Both the position numbers and the translations under genes were made by a program. This document shows positions 19,701 through 27,235 of a DNA stretch of 64,000 nucleotides, in pieces (position 1 is the first letter of the stretch; every line of letters begins with the position of its first letter). This DNA is from Knoellia sp. S7-12 (GTDB lineage Bacteria; Actinomycetota; Actinomycetes; Actinomycetales; Dermatophilaceae). Below the pieces are notes generated by a model. That model was not told the DNA's origin. It searched no databases and saw nothing but the letters and a program-made list of their open reading frames with translations. The DNA lies in the NCBI RefSeq assembly GCF_040518285.1, contig NZ_CP155449.1, forward strand, positions 4,092,001 through 4,156,000, given 5' to 3'.

Positions 19701-19809
19701 CGGACATCACTGCGACAGCCAAGGCCGTCGCAGCAACGAGGGCGAGAGCAAGCCCACCGCCCAGCCATGGACGTCGATGCGCGGAGCGCAGACGGTCTCG
19801 AAACGGCAC
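16750..19809 (-). CDS. Membrane-anchored or secreted carbohydrate-binding and beta-propeller protein
   Basis: A 1019-aa protein. The N-terminus has a basic stretch (MPFRDRLRSAHRRPW) and one hydrophobic helix (GGGLALALVAATALAVAVM, about 17-36) without a clear signal-peptidase or lipobox site, so it may remain anchored. Two successive CBM4/9-like jelly-roll domains follow (about 50-200 and 200-345), recognisable from GWQASVDGGSAATL, RPYSGRSALVLDT and GNAVDDWTVRSMQGD. From about 375 to the end it is a repetitive six- or seven-bladed beta-propeller (WALTKGRTADGRGVTVYVGG, DGLLYVGGFGGPSFVAF, RDGIAFVGTSRWGG). Such proteins bind sugars outside the cell. It is encoded between wecB and the DUF6270/heparinase pair, so binding or scaffolding of the exported polymer is likely. 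Start codon ATG at 19809. Confidence 0.72.
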   Translation of the reverse strand: MPFRDRLRSAHRRPWLGGGLALALVAATALAVAVMSGGDDPATKAPTQGPVTMVGAFDSSDLATEGWQASVDGGSAATLTDKRPYSGRSALVLDTRDSSGSGDVRISRSRLPVAAGQTYHVAAFAQPVAGQQRLVLAFEEASGRRIAQVSAATGTSSAWSRVTAQAAAPAEAVTATVLIIADDRTSAVKWDEVRLLSTDVPGSGFEGNRGNAVDDWTVRSMQGDRVRLSPDAHTGTAAIEISGRNSQESAATSARVPVFPDVTHNFSAWVRPVRGVSRLNIDWFDTQGRLVRSSPHNVSAPTGEWSRASFDASAPGTATSATMTVAPFGDEPSVSRWDDFTITPVKPRTPPNLRTKTVAQLDGFLTTTTSDVITVTGRPQLVTVVSGEPATFQVADLQSGALLHRTELPGLTNGWALTKGRTADGRGVTVYVGGGNGHVWRYDALSRSMNDLGRATPDATLVWDLDTDDDGVVWGASYPRAELWSFDPATAKFTLRGRVDPSAAYARGLAVDDKHIFVGTGPSRPHIVMLPRTGTGPPVSIQPPTSIAKGFVKQLDRRGRFLFARFTGDVYGLYDLTTKAWVTLDGPADVSRAQVPSAAPPGESFYYVRDQRIWKVAGSGPASRKVTAIATTSLPPGRNSLVVGTTIGGVPGAWLITHDGGLRAGAVNLSALRAPGPGKPLPAALHQNFQLGFKPSALHIKSLAAGSDGLLYVGGFGGPSFVAFRPDGEVALRYPSTDDQSPRVFGEIEGMIANGSQLYLGSYTGARILKYDTAGPWVPDTNPVQIGSLGPSFRQDRPQAWAVDGARTYFGTVPSYGTLGGAFGWIDGPDSTPVSMRSPVPNESVVSIAGRDGIAFVGTSRWGGLGTTPTADNATVFAYDTRSRRVLWQTHPVERAQSISALTITSSGRLWGVSGGTLFELDRATGTRIRQLHLTTDVQPDTVTWSVAQVVEVDGLLYVASRGSLHLVDPGSLTVTTVQAKGVAPNKVTVLGDALYYPLGSALVRAAPQASGRGSASGQ

Positions 19810-19818
19810 CGAGTTTAC

Positions 19819-20967
19819 CTACTTGGGGGCGAAGTCAGGGAGTCGTTCGCCGAGCCCAAAGAGGTGAGCAATGGCTGCCACTGAGCGACCTGCCGCCTCT
19901 CCATCGCCGTAGGGATTCACGGCGTTCGACATCTCCGTGTATGCCGTGGGGTCGTCGATGAGTCGAGAGACCTCGGTGACGATGCGCTCCTCTTCGGTGC
20001 CGATGAGCTTGACCGTCCCGGCGTCCACTGCCTCGGGCCGCTCGGTGTTCTCGCGCATGACGAGGACTGGCTTGCCGAGCGAAGGCGCCTCCTCCTGCAC
20101 CCCGCCCGAGTCGGTGAGGACGATCGTCGCGGACTTCATGAGCCGGGTGAACTCGCCATAGGCCAAGGGCTCGGTCACCAGCACGTTGGACAGTCCTTCG
20201 ATGTGTGGCAGCACTGCTTCACGCACGATCGGGTTGCGGTGGACCGGCAGCACGAGCAGGTGGTCGGGGTAGGTCGTGGCGAGTCGCTTGAGTGCACGGC
20301 CGACACCCTCCATCGCGCCGCCCCAGTTCTCGCGACGGTGAGTCGTCACGAGGATGATCGGCTGACCCGCACGCTCGGCCGCAAGCAAACGCTCATCAGC
20401 GAAGGGGATGTCCTGCTCGACCGTGTGCAGCAGGGCGTCGATGACGGTGTTGCCCGTGACCGCGATGGTCGATGGGTCGATGGCCTCGCGGACGAGGTTG
20501 TCGAACGACGTCGAGGTTGGCGCGAGGTGCAGCGCCGCAATCTGACTCGTGATCTTGCGGTTGGCCTCCTCGGGGAACGGCGAGTTGATGTCACCGCTGC
20601 GCAGGCCGGCCTCGACATGGATCACCGGGATGCGCCGATAGAAGGCCGCGATGGATGCGGCGGCAACGGTCGAGGTGTCCCCCTGCACGACGACCGCATC
20701 GGGCGCGACCGACTCGAGCACCGGGTCAAGCCGGTCGAAGACCTTGGCCATGAGCCCGTTGAGGGTCTGGCCGTGGGCGAAGACATCGAGGTCGTGGTCA
20801 GGCACGATGCCGAAGATCTCGTTGACCTGGTCGAGCATCTCGCGGTGCTGACCCGTGACGACGGTGACCGACTCGAGGTCCGGATGTGCCTCGATGGCCC
20901 GGATGACCGGTGCCACCTTGATGGCCTCGGGTCGAGTGCCATAGATGGTCATGATGCGTCGGGTCAT
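19819..20967 (-). CDS. wecB: UDP-N-acetylglucosamine 2-epimerase (non-hydrolysing)
   Basis: A 382-aa GT-B fold epimerase. Diagnostic blocks are IMTIYGTRPEAIKVAPVIRA at the N-terminus, TGQHREMLDQV, VVQGDTSTVAAAS, PVIHVEAGLRSGDINSPFPE, VTTHRRENWG and LTDSGGVQEEAPSLGKPVLV; the last contains the UDP-binding residues. Length is normal for WecB/MnaA. It interconverts UDP-GlcNAc and UDP-ManNAc; together with the WecC-type dehydrogenase at 3615-4862 it should supply UDP-ManNAcA. The gene lies 9 bp after the exporter ATPase stop and 9 bp before the propeller protein start, within one minus-strand operon. Confidence 0.93.
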   Translation of the reverse strand: MTRRIMTIYGTRPEAIKVAPVIRAIEAHPDLESVTVVTGQHREMLDQVNEIFGIVPDHDLDVFAHGQTLNGLMAKVFDRLDPVLESVAPDAVVVQGDTSTVAAASIAAFYRRIPVIHVEAGLRSGDINSPFPEEANRKITSQIAALHLAPTSTSFDNLVREAIDPSTIAVTGNTVIDALLHTVEQDIPFADERLLAAERAGQPIILVTTHRRENWGGAMEGVGRALKRLATTYPDHLLVLPVHRNPIVREAVLPHIEGLSNVLVTEPLAYGEFTRLMKSATIVLTDSGGVQEEAPSLGKPVLVMRENTERPEAVDAGTVKLIGTEEERIVTEVSRLIDDPTAYTEMSNAVNPYGDGEAAGRSVAAIAHLFGLGERLPDFAPK

Positions 20968-20975
20968 GAAAGCTC

Positions 20976-21902
20976 TCAGCTCGGGTAGGTATGTCGGGCG
21001 ATGTGGCGGTCAGTCGTGGAGTCTTCGGGGTGAACCACGGTCGCGCGCAACGTCGCACGGGCATCCTCGAGGAGCCCCTCGGCCTTCTCAACCTCGCCCT
21101 TGGCGAGGTTCCAGGCCCACCAACGGTAGGCCCGGGCGGTCTCGTATGCCGGACCGTCGAGGATCATTTCGCCCTGATGCAGCCAGATGGCCCGCGTGCA
21201 CATCTCTTCGATGGTCTGCGCGGTGTGCGAGACGAGGAAGACCGTGCCGGCGTCCCGCCGGATCTGCGCCATGCGCTCCTCGCTGCGCTCCTTCGAGGCC
21301 GCGTCACCAGTGGCAAGGGCTTCGTCGATGAGGAGAATCTCGGGCCTGTCGGCAGCGGAGATCGCGAAACGCAGCCGGGCAGCCATGCCTGACGAGTACG
21401 TCTTCATCGGACGGTGGACAGCCACGCCGATTCCCGCGAGTTTGAGCACGTCCGGGATGGCCTCCCGCACCTGACGGGGGCTCTTGCCCATGGCGAGGAG
21501 GCCCAGTCGCACGTTCTCCATCCCGGACAGTTCGGGCAGGAGCGCCGCATTGACCCCGAGGAACGCGGGAGTCGCCGTCGCCAACACTTCGCCTGACGTG
21601 GGGGTCTCCAGCCCGGCCATGACCCGCAGGAGGGTGCTCTTGCCGGAGCCGTTGTGCCCGACGACGCCGACGGACTCCCCTGCCCGCGCGACGAACGAGA
21701 CGTCGTTGACTGCCCGGACCGTGACGATGCGGTTCCAGCCCAGTCGCCGAGCCACGCGCTGACGGCGCGAGGTGGGGCCGAACTGGAGCTCAGAGCTCGA
21801 CACACGATAGTGAACGGATAGGCGACGCACGCTGACCGTCGGTTCACCCAGGGGCACCTCGATGCCCTTCTTGGGAGCGGTGTCCTGCGTCGACTCACTC
21901 AC
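20976..21902 (-). CDS. Polysaccharide ABC exporter ATP-binding protein (Wzt/TagH-type)
   Basis: The GTG at 21902 gives 308 aa and is preceded by AGGAGG at 9-nt spacing; upstream in-frame starts reach into the permease gene and lack such a site. Walker A reads GHNGSGKSTLLRVMAGLE, the signature motif is TYSSGMAARLRFAIS, Walker B is ILLIDEALATGD, and the switch His is in VFLVSHTAQTIEE. The N-terminal extension and the aberrant signature (YSSGM) are typical of the Wzt/TagH/RfbE subfamily that exports O-antigen, teichoic acid and teichuronic acid. The C-terminus is short, with no Wzt-type carbohydrate-binding domain, so export is probably not coupled to recognition of a terminal modification. It pairs with the overlapping permease gene. 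Confidence 0.9.
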   Translation of the reverse strand: MSESTQDTAPKKGIEVPLGEPTVSVRRLSVHYRVSSSELQFGPTSRRQRVARRLGWNRIVTVRAVNDVSFVARAGESVGVVGHNGSGKSTLLRVMAGLETPTSGEVLATATPAFLGVNAALLPELSGMENVRLGLLAMGKSPRQVREAIPDVLKLAGIGVAVHRPMKTYSSGMAARLRFAISAADRPEILLIDEALATGDAASKERSEERMAQIRRDAGTVFLVSHTAQTIEEMCTRAIWLHQGEMILDGPAYETARAYRWWAWNLAKGEVEKAEGLLEDARATLRATVVHPEDSTTDRHIARHTYPS

Positions 21903-22776
21903 GACCGTAGGCCTCCTCTCCATGCCAGAAGTAGATGAAGCCAAACAGCGGAGTCACGATCGCCCAAGCACCCAGGGTGAACCACAGCGTGAGGTCGGGC
22001 ATCCGTGCATAGAGCAGGAGGTCACGAGAGATCTCGAGCAGGCAATACACCGGATTGACCTGCACCACCGCGAGCGCAATGGGGTGGTCGATGAACCGCT
22101 CCACGGAGAACATGACTCCGGAGCCGTACATCCAGAACCGGGAGAAGAAGCCCAGCACAAGACGAAGGTCAGGGATCGCGCTGGCGAGCCGCGCGGCATA
22201 CAGGGTCAGACCCGTGTTGAAGAGCGCCTGGAGCAGGAAGACCACCGGGAAGAGCAGCCAGTAGATCGACACAGTGGCATGAGGCGGGATGAGGAGGATC
22301 ATCGCGAACATCGTGAAGAGGACCGGAAGCATCGACATGGTCTCGCGCACCACCAGAGCGAGCGGGATGGCTGCTCGAGGGAACGAGAAGGCGCGAATGA
22401 TGTTCTTGCCGGCCGACATCGCGCCAGCCCCCCCGGTCAGCGACTTCGAGCTGAACGAGAACATGAAGACACCAATGATGAGGAAGCCGATGTAGTTCTC
22501 GACACCGCCGGACGCCTTGAGGAGCACCCCGAAGATGAGGAAATAGGTGATGCCGTCGAGGATCGGTCTTCCCACGAGCCAGAACCGGCCGAGCAACGTG
22601 TCCCGGTTGCCGGAGAATGCCCTCGCCCGCGAGTCCGCCCAGATGAAGTGCCGACGTCCCCACAACTGCCGCACATACGAACCCAATGGGGGCCGACGAC
22701 CGACCGGGGACAACCTGCTGATGTCGACGCGCTCGACCATGGGACCACCCGTCACCGTGTGCCGTCGGTCGCTCAC
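21895..22776 (-). CDS. Polysaccharide ABC exporter permease (Wzm/TagG-type)
   Basis: A 293-aa ABC-2 family membrane protein. A cytoplasmic N-terminus (SYVRQLWGRRHFIWADSRAR) resembles the amphipathic entry helix of Wzm. About six hydrophobic segments follow, including ILDGITYFLIFGVLLKAS, YIGFLIIGVFMFSFSS, VLFTMFAMILLIPP, IYWLLFPVVFLLQALFNTG and LWFTLGAWAIVTPLFGF. The GTG start at 22776 overlaps the upstream glycosyltransferase stop by 4 nt and has GGAGGGGG a few bases before it. The gene end overlaps the ATPase start by 8 nt, so both exporter subunits are translationally coupled. It should form the channel that carries the undecaprenyl-linked polymer across the membrane. Confidence 0.9.
   Translation of the reverse strand: MSDRRHTVTGGPMVERVDISRLSPVGRRPPLGSYVRQLWGRRHFIWADSRARAFSGNRDTLLGRFWLVGRPILDGITYFLIFGVLLKASGGVENYIGFLIIGVFMFSFSSKSLTGGAGAMSAGKNIIRAFSFPRAAIPLALVVRETMSMLPVLFTMFAMILLIPPHATVSIYWLLFPVVFLLQALFNTGLTLYAARLASAIPDLRLVLGFFSRFWMYGSGVMFSVERFIDHPIALAVVQVNPVYCLLEISRDLLLYARMPDLTLWFTLGAWAIVTPLFGFIYFWHGEEAYGRE
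21912..21917 (-). promoter_or_regulatory. Ribosome binding site deciding the wzt-like start
   Basis: AGGAGG on the minus strand, 9 nt before the GTG at 21902 and inside the end of the permease gene. It favours this start over the ATG at 21923. Confidence 0.7.
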
Positions 22777-24533
22777 GTCGCCCCCTCCAGAGAGTCATAG
22801 ATGGTCTCGTATCGACCGGCCATGGCCCGCCACGTCCGGGTTGCTGCGAACTCCCGACCACGCGCACCCAAGGAACGTCGCAGGTCTTCGTCGTCGGACA
22901 GTTCACGAATTCTATCCGCCAGCGACGAGGGGTCGTCCGACGCCGCCAGCAGTCCGGACCCCGGTCCCTCGACGATCTCGGCCAGGGCGGGCAGGTCACT
23001 GGCGATGACAGGTCGGCTCACCGCCATCGCCTCGATCGGTTTGAGGGGCGTCACCGTCCGAGTCACGTCCGAGTCGCGCCGCGGGACCGTGAAAATGTCG
23101 AGCGCCCGGTGCCAGTCGGGGGCCTGTGATGGCGGCACCCGACCCGGGAGGATCACGAAGCCCGTGAGGCCCAGGGACGCAACGAGCTCTTGGAGCGCAG
23201 GCCGAGCAGTCCCATCGCCCACGATGGCGCAGCGGATGTCACGACCAGCACCCCGGAGCTCGGCGACCGCGTGCACGAGATGATCGAGACCCTCGTAGTC
23301 GACGACAGAGGTGACCGTTCCGACCCAGAGCCCCTCCTCAGGGAGGCCGAGCCGCGCTCGAGCCTCGCGCGGTGAACAGTCTTGCAACGGATCGAGCAGC
23401 GCGTCATCAACGGCATTGGGCACGACCGTCACACGTCCTGAGGGCAGGCCCCGGGACACCAGGTCATCCCGCATCACGTCGGAGAGCACCACAACGTGAT
23501 CGGCAGCCAGCACCAGCTCTGTCTCTCTGGCATGCCAGAGCGTGTAGCGCTCGCTGGCCGCAGCCTCCTGCCGCTGGTGAGCCGGCCGTGACGCAACCCA
23601 GGTCTTCTCGAGTTGCCCACGCGTCTCATAGACCCACGGACGACCGGTGGCTTCGGCAACTGCACGGGTGATCAACGCGTTGGGGTAGTGGGTGGTCGTG
23701 TGGAGCACATCCGGGCCGAACCTATCGACATGAGTTGCCAACAGGTCTGCGGTCTGGGCCAACCGGGCTTCAGGCGTCGCAGCCAGGCGCGACGGAAGAA
23801 GGCGCCGATAGGAGACCCCGTCCACGACGTCGGTCTCGCGGGCCGAGACCATCCCGATCGTCACGGGGTAGCCGAGGCGGGTCACTGCCTCCACCGACAT
23901 CCCGGTTGCCGCCTGCGCTCGGAGGATCGAGTGGGACCTCAGTGCGTATCCGGATTGGGTCCAGGGCAGCGAGTTGGTGAGGAGGTGCATGACCCGATGG
24001 CTCCCCTGCAGCCGGCCTGCGAACTGCGGCTGGCTTGCGAAGGCCGGGGTGCGTGAGAGGGCGACGCGGTGACCGGGCTGGAGTATCGCCACCTCGGACG
24101 CGAGTCTGGCGCGCTGTCGCCGTGCGGACCGCGTCCCCGACAGTTCAAGGACACCGAGAGCGGCGGTCAGATCACCGCCCTGCCACGCGGCCCGCGCCCG
24201 CGCTCCCGCGGGCAGGTCGTCCGGGAGTTCGCCATCGAGCTGGACAGCGAGCTCTGACACCAGTCGGCCTTGGTGTTGGCCATGAGTCTGAGCCTGACCC
24301 TGGGCCAACAGTGCACGTGCCTCGTCGGGTCGGTCGGCCAGGAACAGGCCGAGCGCCTGCGGCGCACGCCGGTGTGATCTGCGGCCAGCGGAGGCCAACA
24401 CGTTGGCGAGCGGGCCGCGCCAACGGTGGGGCAACCGACGCGCGGCCAGCAAGGACAGTCGCACTGGGTCGTCCTCAAGCCCTTGCACGGCCACGGTCGC
24501 GACAACTCGGAGGTTGCGCACCACAGTCGACAT
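22773..24533 (-). CDS. GT4-family glycosyltransferase with N-terminal extension
   Basis: Start placed at ATG 24533 (MSTVVRNLRVVATVAVQG), 19 bp after the previous stop, giving 586 aa; a GTG at 24560 is an alternative. The first 170 residues are helical, rich in Arg and Ala, with no known motif. The GT4 domain then runs TNSLPWTQSGYALRSHSILR, RPWVYETRGQLEKTW, VTVVPNAVDDALLDP, GTVTSVVDYEGLDHLVHA and TPLKPIEAMAVSRPVIASD with the acidic E of the EX7E region. It closely parallels unit 1 of the 1510-aa enzyme in the opposing operon (YNTNGYSTR, FVYEVRGLWE, SPLKPLEAMSS), so the two probably use related donors. It overlaps the exporter permease gene by 4 nt. Confidence 0.87.
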   Translation of the reverse strand: MSTVVRNLRVVATVAVQGLEDDPVRLSLLAARRLPHRWRGPLANVLASAGRRSHRRAPQALGLFLADRPDEARALLAQGQAQTHGQHQGRLVSELAVQLDGELPDDLPAGARARAAWQGGDLTAALGVLELSGTRSARRQRARLASEVAILQPGHRVALSRTPAFASQPQFAGRLQGSHRVMHLLTNSLPWTQSGYALRSHSILRAQAATGMSVEAVTRLGYPVTIGMVSARETDVVDGVSYRRLLPSRLAATPEARLAQTADLLATHVDRFGPDVLHTTTHYPNALITRAVAEATGRPWVYETRGQLEKTWVASRPAHQRQEAAASERYTLWHARETELVLAADHVVVLSDVMRDDLVSRGLPSGRVTVVPNAVDDALLDPLQDCSPREARARLGLPEEGLWVGTVTSVVDYEGLDHLVHAVAELRGAGRDIRCAIVGDGTARPALQELVASLGLTGFVILPGRVPPSQAPDWHRALDIFTVPRRDSDVTRTVTPLKPIEAMAVSRPVIASDLPALAEIVEGPGSGLLAASDDPSSLADRIRELSDDEDLRRSLGARGREFAATRTWRAMAGRYETIYDSLEGAT

Positions 24534-24552
24534 CTCGGCAAGGCGACCAGCC

Positions 24553-25812
24553 TCACCCACGAGCGACCACCGAGTGGAGGAGCTCGCGGTAGCCACCGGC
24601 GAGCTCAGCCGCGTCGGCATGAAGCTCGGCCCACTCACGCGCGGCGTCCGCGACTTCCAACAGTGACCGGTCTGCGTGCAGGCGCTCCCAGGACGTCGCG
24701 AGCTGCTCCACGTCACCCGGCGCGCTCAGCGAACCCGCAGCCGTCTCCTCAACGATCCGCCGAGCCTCGCCCGCCACCACGGCGGACACATGCACGCCGA
24801 GCTTCATCGCCTCATAGAGCTTCGACGGTACGGCGAGTTCAAGGGCCTGCCACGGACGCAAGCTCACCAGCACCGTGTCCGACCAGGCGTAGTGCTCACC
24901 CATGGAAGAGCGTGGCACCGCGTCGACGAACTCCACCGGCGCCCTCAGCCCGGCAGCGAGTTCCATGAGATGGCGGTGTTCGGCACCATGGCCGACCAGT
25001 CGCAGCACGACGTCCGCACCGCGCTCGTGCGCAAGGGCTGCAGCCCGCACCGCCGTCCCGAGCCCGTGTGAGCGCCCCATGGTCCCGGCATACAGCACGT
25101 GGAGAGCAGCACTCTTGTCCCGCCGTAACTGGTGCCTTGGGTAGCCGGGCACGGCGTGGGCGGCATTGCGGACGACGTGGACAGATCCCATGCCACGCGA
25201 GCGCAGAACCTCCGCGAAGGAATCGGTCGTCGTCACGACGGCGTCGGCGCGGCGCTGCTCACGAGTGAGAGCCGAGCCCACGCCACTGAGCGCGCCCCGC
25301 ACGGCGGAGCGCGCGCGCCCGCGCCCGCGTGAAGGCCCGTGGTTGTCCCATTCATGGGCGACGACAAGCAGGTCGGGCCAGGCGTCACGAAGGTCCAGCA
25401 CGAGTGGTACACGGAGCGAGCGAGCGACCCAGCCACCCGCCCACGCCATGGGGAGCGACGGCACGGTGGCCACGACGACATCGGGGACCCAATCATCCCC
25501 CAGGCCGCGCTTCACAGTCCGCACAGCGTCGCGAGCTGCCACTGCCTCGTCGGCCATGCGCGAACGCACGCTGGCGTCGTAGGGACGGAAGGCAACTCGG
25601 TGCACGGTCTCGCCGTGAACTCCCTTGTGGATAGCACCCGCGGCCATGCTTTCCTGACCGGCCAGGAGTTGGCCCAAGGGATAGTGCGGGGCCGGGGCCA
25701 CCACGTGGAGCGAGTCACCCGCCGCCACGAGATGGCGAACGAACACCGACCAACGGTGCTGGGCCGCGCCCGGCTCGGGGGCGTAATAGTGGCTCAGGAG
25801 AAGGATCTTCAT
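24553..25812 (-). CDS. GT4-family glycosyltransferase (WcaI/WbuB-like)
   Basis: Start at ATG 25812 (MKILLLSHYYAPEPGAAQ), which begins exactly at the first beta-strand of the GT-B fold; a longer form from 25863 would add 17 unconserved residues. The 419-aa protein has an acceptor domain with SHYYAPEPGAAQHRWSVFV, VVAPAPHYPLG and VVLDLRDAWPDL, and a donor domain with VLYAGTMGRSHGLGT and the nucleotide-binding VPSKLYEAMKLGVHVSAVV. This arrangement matches WcaI/WbuB/CapM-like enzymes that act on lipid-linked intermediates. It is the first gene of the minus-strand polysaccharide operon, with a 129-bp gap to the gene upstream. The sugar transferred is not predictable from sequence alone. Confidence 0.87.
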   Translation of the reverse strand: MKILLLSHYYAPEPGAAQHRWSVFVRHLVAAGDSLHVVAPAPHYPLGQLLAGQESMAAGAIHKGVHGETVHRVAFRPYDASVRSRMADEAVAARDAVRTVKRGLGDDWVPDVVVATVPSLPMAWAGGWVARSLRVPLVLDLRDAWPDLLVVAHEWDNHGPSRGRGRARSAVRGALSGVGSALTREQRRADAVVTTTDSFAEVLRSRGMGSVHVVRNAAHAVPGYPRHQLRRDKSAALHVLYAGTMGRSHGLGTAVRAAALAHERGADVVLRLVGHGAEHRHLMELAAGLRAPVEFVDAVPRSSMGEHYAWSDTVLVSLRPWQALELAVPSKLYEAMKLGVHVSAVVAGEARRIVEETAAGSLSAPGDVEQLATSWERLHADRSLLEVADAAREWAELHADAAELAGGYRELLHSVVARG

Positions 25813-25941
25813 TGTCGGATCACTTCCGCTGACCACCCGTGGACCGACCGTGACGCGCTGCACGCAGTCACGGCGCCAGACCGATATCGTCCCCGGGGCA
25901 CGCAGCCACCCTAACGAACAGGAGCGCCATCCCGTTCCAGG

Positions 25942-26733
25942 TCATGGGGCGAGCAGGACGACGGCGTTGGTCGTCGAGGTGCAGCGCACCGGCTCCCCGC
26001 CGTCGCAGGACAACGAGTACCACTTGCTGGTGACCGGGCTGTAGGCGCGCAGCGTGGTCACGCCGTCGGGAGTCCCCGCCTTGCGGTAGGCCTCGCGCAC
26101 CGCACCAGCGAACTCGCAGGACGTCCGTTCGGTGGCGGCGTAGGCCGTGGCGACGGCGTCGCTTCCGGTGGTCGAGCATCGTCGAGCGCCAGCCGGGATC
26201 GTCGCGCCGGACTCGCTGGGGGTGGTCGTGGGGGTTGGTGCAGCCTGCGTGGATGGGCCTGTCTCGGGTTCGGCCGAGGACTCGGTGGGTGCGTCCTGAC
26301 CCTCTGTCGCGGAGGTCGGACTCACGGACGCCGCGGTTGCAGTCAGCGCGGGGGCATCGGAGCCGAGGATGCGGGTCAGCGCAAACGTGCCGATGATCGC
26401 CAGGGCGACGAAGGTCGCGACCATCGCGAGGATGGTGCCGCGGGAGTGTCCCGAGGTGTTGGGCGAGGCTGCCTCGTCCTGCTGGACTGGCTGGACTGGC
26501 TGGACCGGGTGGGCCGGTGGTGATGCGGGAGGCTGCGGCAACCGCGGAAGGACCGCGGTCTCGGACAGATCCGGATCTGGAACAATTTCAGGGGACCGCG
26601 ACAGATCGCGGGGAGCCGCGGGGGGCAGGTCGGTGCCGACACCGAGGACCGAGCCGAGCTCGACGCGCGCGCCACACCGCAGGCAGTAGACGGCGTCGCG
26701 TGGCAGGTCGACTCCGCAGGAGCGGCAGTCCAT
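25942..26733 (-). CDS. Zinc-ribbon single-pass membrane protein
   Basis: ATG at 26733 with AAGGACT upstream gives 263 aa; a longer in-frame start at 26787 is less likely. Cys3, Cys6, Cys17 and Cys20 (MDCRSCGVDLPRDAVYCLRC) form a zinc-ribbon-like knuckle. A Pro-rich cytoplasmic linker follows, with a VQPVQPVQQ repeat, then one hydrophobic helix (ILAMVATFVALAIIGTFAL, about 105-123), a Ser/Thr/Pro-rich stretch and a small extracellular domain (about 180-263) with four Cys (RRCSTTG, RTSCEFAG, YSLSCDGG, VRCTSTT) likely forming two disulfides. This layout resembles actinobacterial proteins annotated only as zinc-ribbon domain-containing. Function unknown. It is divergent from the biotinyl protein gene. 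Confidence 0.75.
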   Translation of the reverse strand: MDCRSCGVDLPRDAVYCLRCGARVELGSVLGVGTDLPPAAPRDLSRSPEIVPDPDLSETAVLPRLPQPPASPPAHPVQPVQPVQQDEAASPNTSGHSRGTILAMVATFVALAIIGTFALTRILGSDAPALTATAASVSPTSATEGQDAPTESSAEPETGPSTQAAPTPTTTPSESGATIPAGARRCSTTGSDAVATAYAATERTSCEFAGAVREAYRKAGTPDGVTTLRAYSPVTSKWYSLSCDGGEPVRCTSTTNAVVLLAP

Positions 26734-26787
26734 GGTGAGTCCTTCAGGCAGGGGTGGCACCTCGCGGTACCCGATCCAGCCGTCCAC

Positions 26788-26815
26788 AGTATCGGCGACG
26801 CGGGCACGTGACGAA
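26788..26815 (-). promoter_or_regulatory. Possible promoter of the zinc-ribbon gene
   Basis: On the minus strand a TTCGTC (26815-26810) and GATACT (26793-26788) are separated by 16 bp, placing transcription start about 50 bases before the ATG at 26733. Each box matches the sigma-70 consensus only partly. Confidence 0.3.
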
Positions 26816-26834
26816 CTGCCGGACGAGCCCTGAG

Positions 26835-26889
26835 ACGGGGGCGGACGGCATCCGCCCGTTCATGTGCCGGGTATGCCGTCCGCCCCCGT
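26835..26889. repeat. Perfect 17-bp inverted repeat in a divergent intergenic region
   Basis: Arms 26835-26851 (ACGGGGGCGGACGGCAT) and 26873-26889 are exact reverse complements separated by 21 bp. The region lies between two divergent gene starts (26733 minus, 26993 plus), so it is not placed as an ordinary terminator. The right arm overlaps a copy of the octamer GTATGCCG. No T-run follows on either strand. The remaining bases of this gap (26734-26992) show no gene. Confidence 0.75.
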
Positions 26890-26992
26890 GTGCGATCGTC
26901 TCTCGTCCGCAGGCGTGGCGGCGCGTGATGAAATGCCGCGCCGTTGAGGTCGAACCGCGGGTTACCGACGCGTAGTGGATACGGTCGCGGGT

Positions 26993-27208
26993 ATGCCGCA
27001 CCACGTCGTGTCCGACCTCGTCGCCAATGTCCTCTCCATCGCCGTCCACCCGGGCGACACCGTCGAGGTGGGCGCCGAGATCGCGCTGCTCGAGTCGATG
27101 AAGATGGAGATCCCCGTCCTCACCGAGCAGGCCGGCACCGTCGGCGAGGTCAAGGTCGAGGTCGGTGATGTCGTCCAGGAGGGCGACATCCTCGCCATCA
27201 TCGAGTGA
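26993..27208 (+). CDS. Small biotin/lipoyl-binding carrier protein (TB7.3-like)
   Basis: A 71-aa single-domain protein, the same length as the M. tuberculosis biotinylated protein TB7.3. It consists of one biotinyl/lipoyl hammerhead with the attachment motif ESMKMEIPV; Lys of MKM (about residue 36) is the expected biotinylation site. The flanking glycine turns (VHPGDTVEVG and VEVGDVVQEGDILAII) are standard. ATG at 26993 was chosen for the match to family length; an in-frame GTG at 26975 would add six residues. Neither has a strong ribosome site. Such free-standing carriers are common in Actinobacteria and their partner carboxylase is usually encoded elsewhere. It converges on the giant surface-protein genes. 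Confidence 0.88.
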   Translation: MPHHVVSDLVANVLSIAVHPGDTVEVGAEIALLESMKMEIPVLTEQAGTVGEVKVEVGDVVQEGDILAIIE

Positions 27209-27218
27209 CGCGGGCCGA

Positions 27219-27230
27219 GTGCTCGAGCAC
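27219..27230. terminator. 12-bp palindrome between convergent genes
   Basis: GTGCTCGAGCAC is self-complementary and lies in the 27-bp gap between the stops of the biotinyl protein (27208) and the giant surface protein (27236). It could help stop transcription from both sides, but there is no loop and no T-run. Confidence 0.25.
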
Positions 27231-27235
27231 CAGCA

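Noticed and set aside
13161..27230. Strong intrinsic terminators at the ends of the polysaccharide operons
   Set aside because: The hairpins found are short and none is followed by a T-run on either strand.
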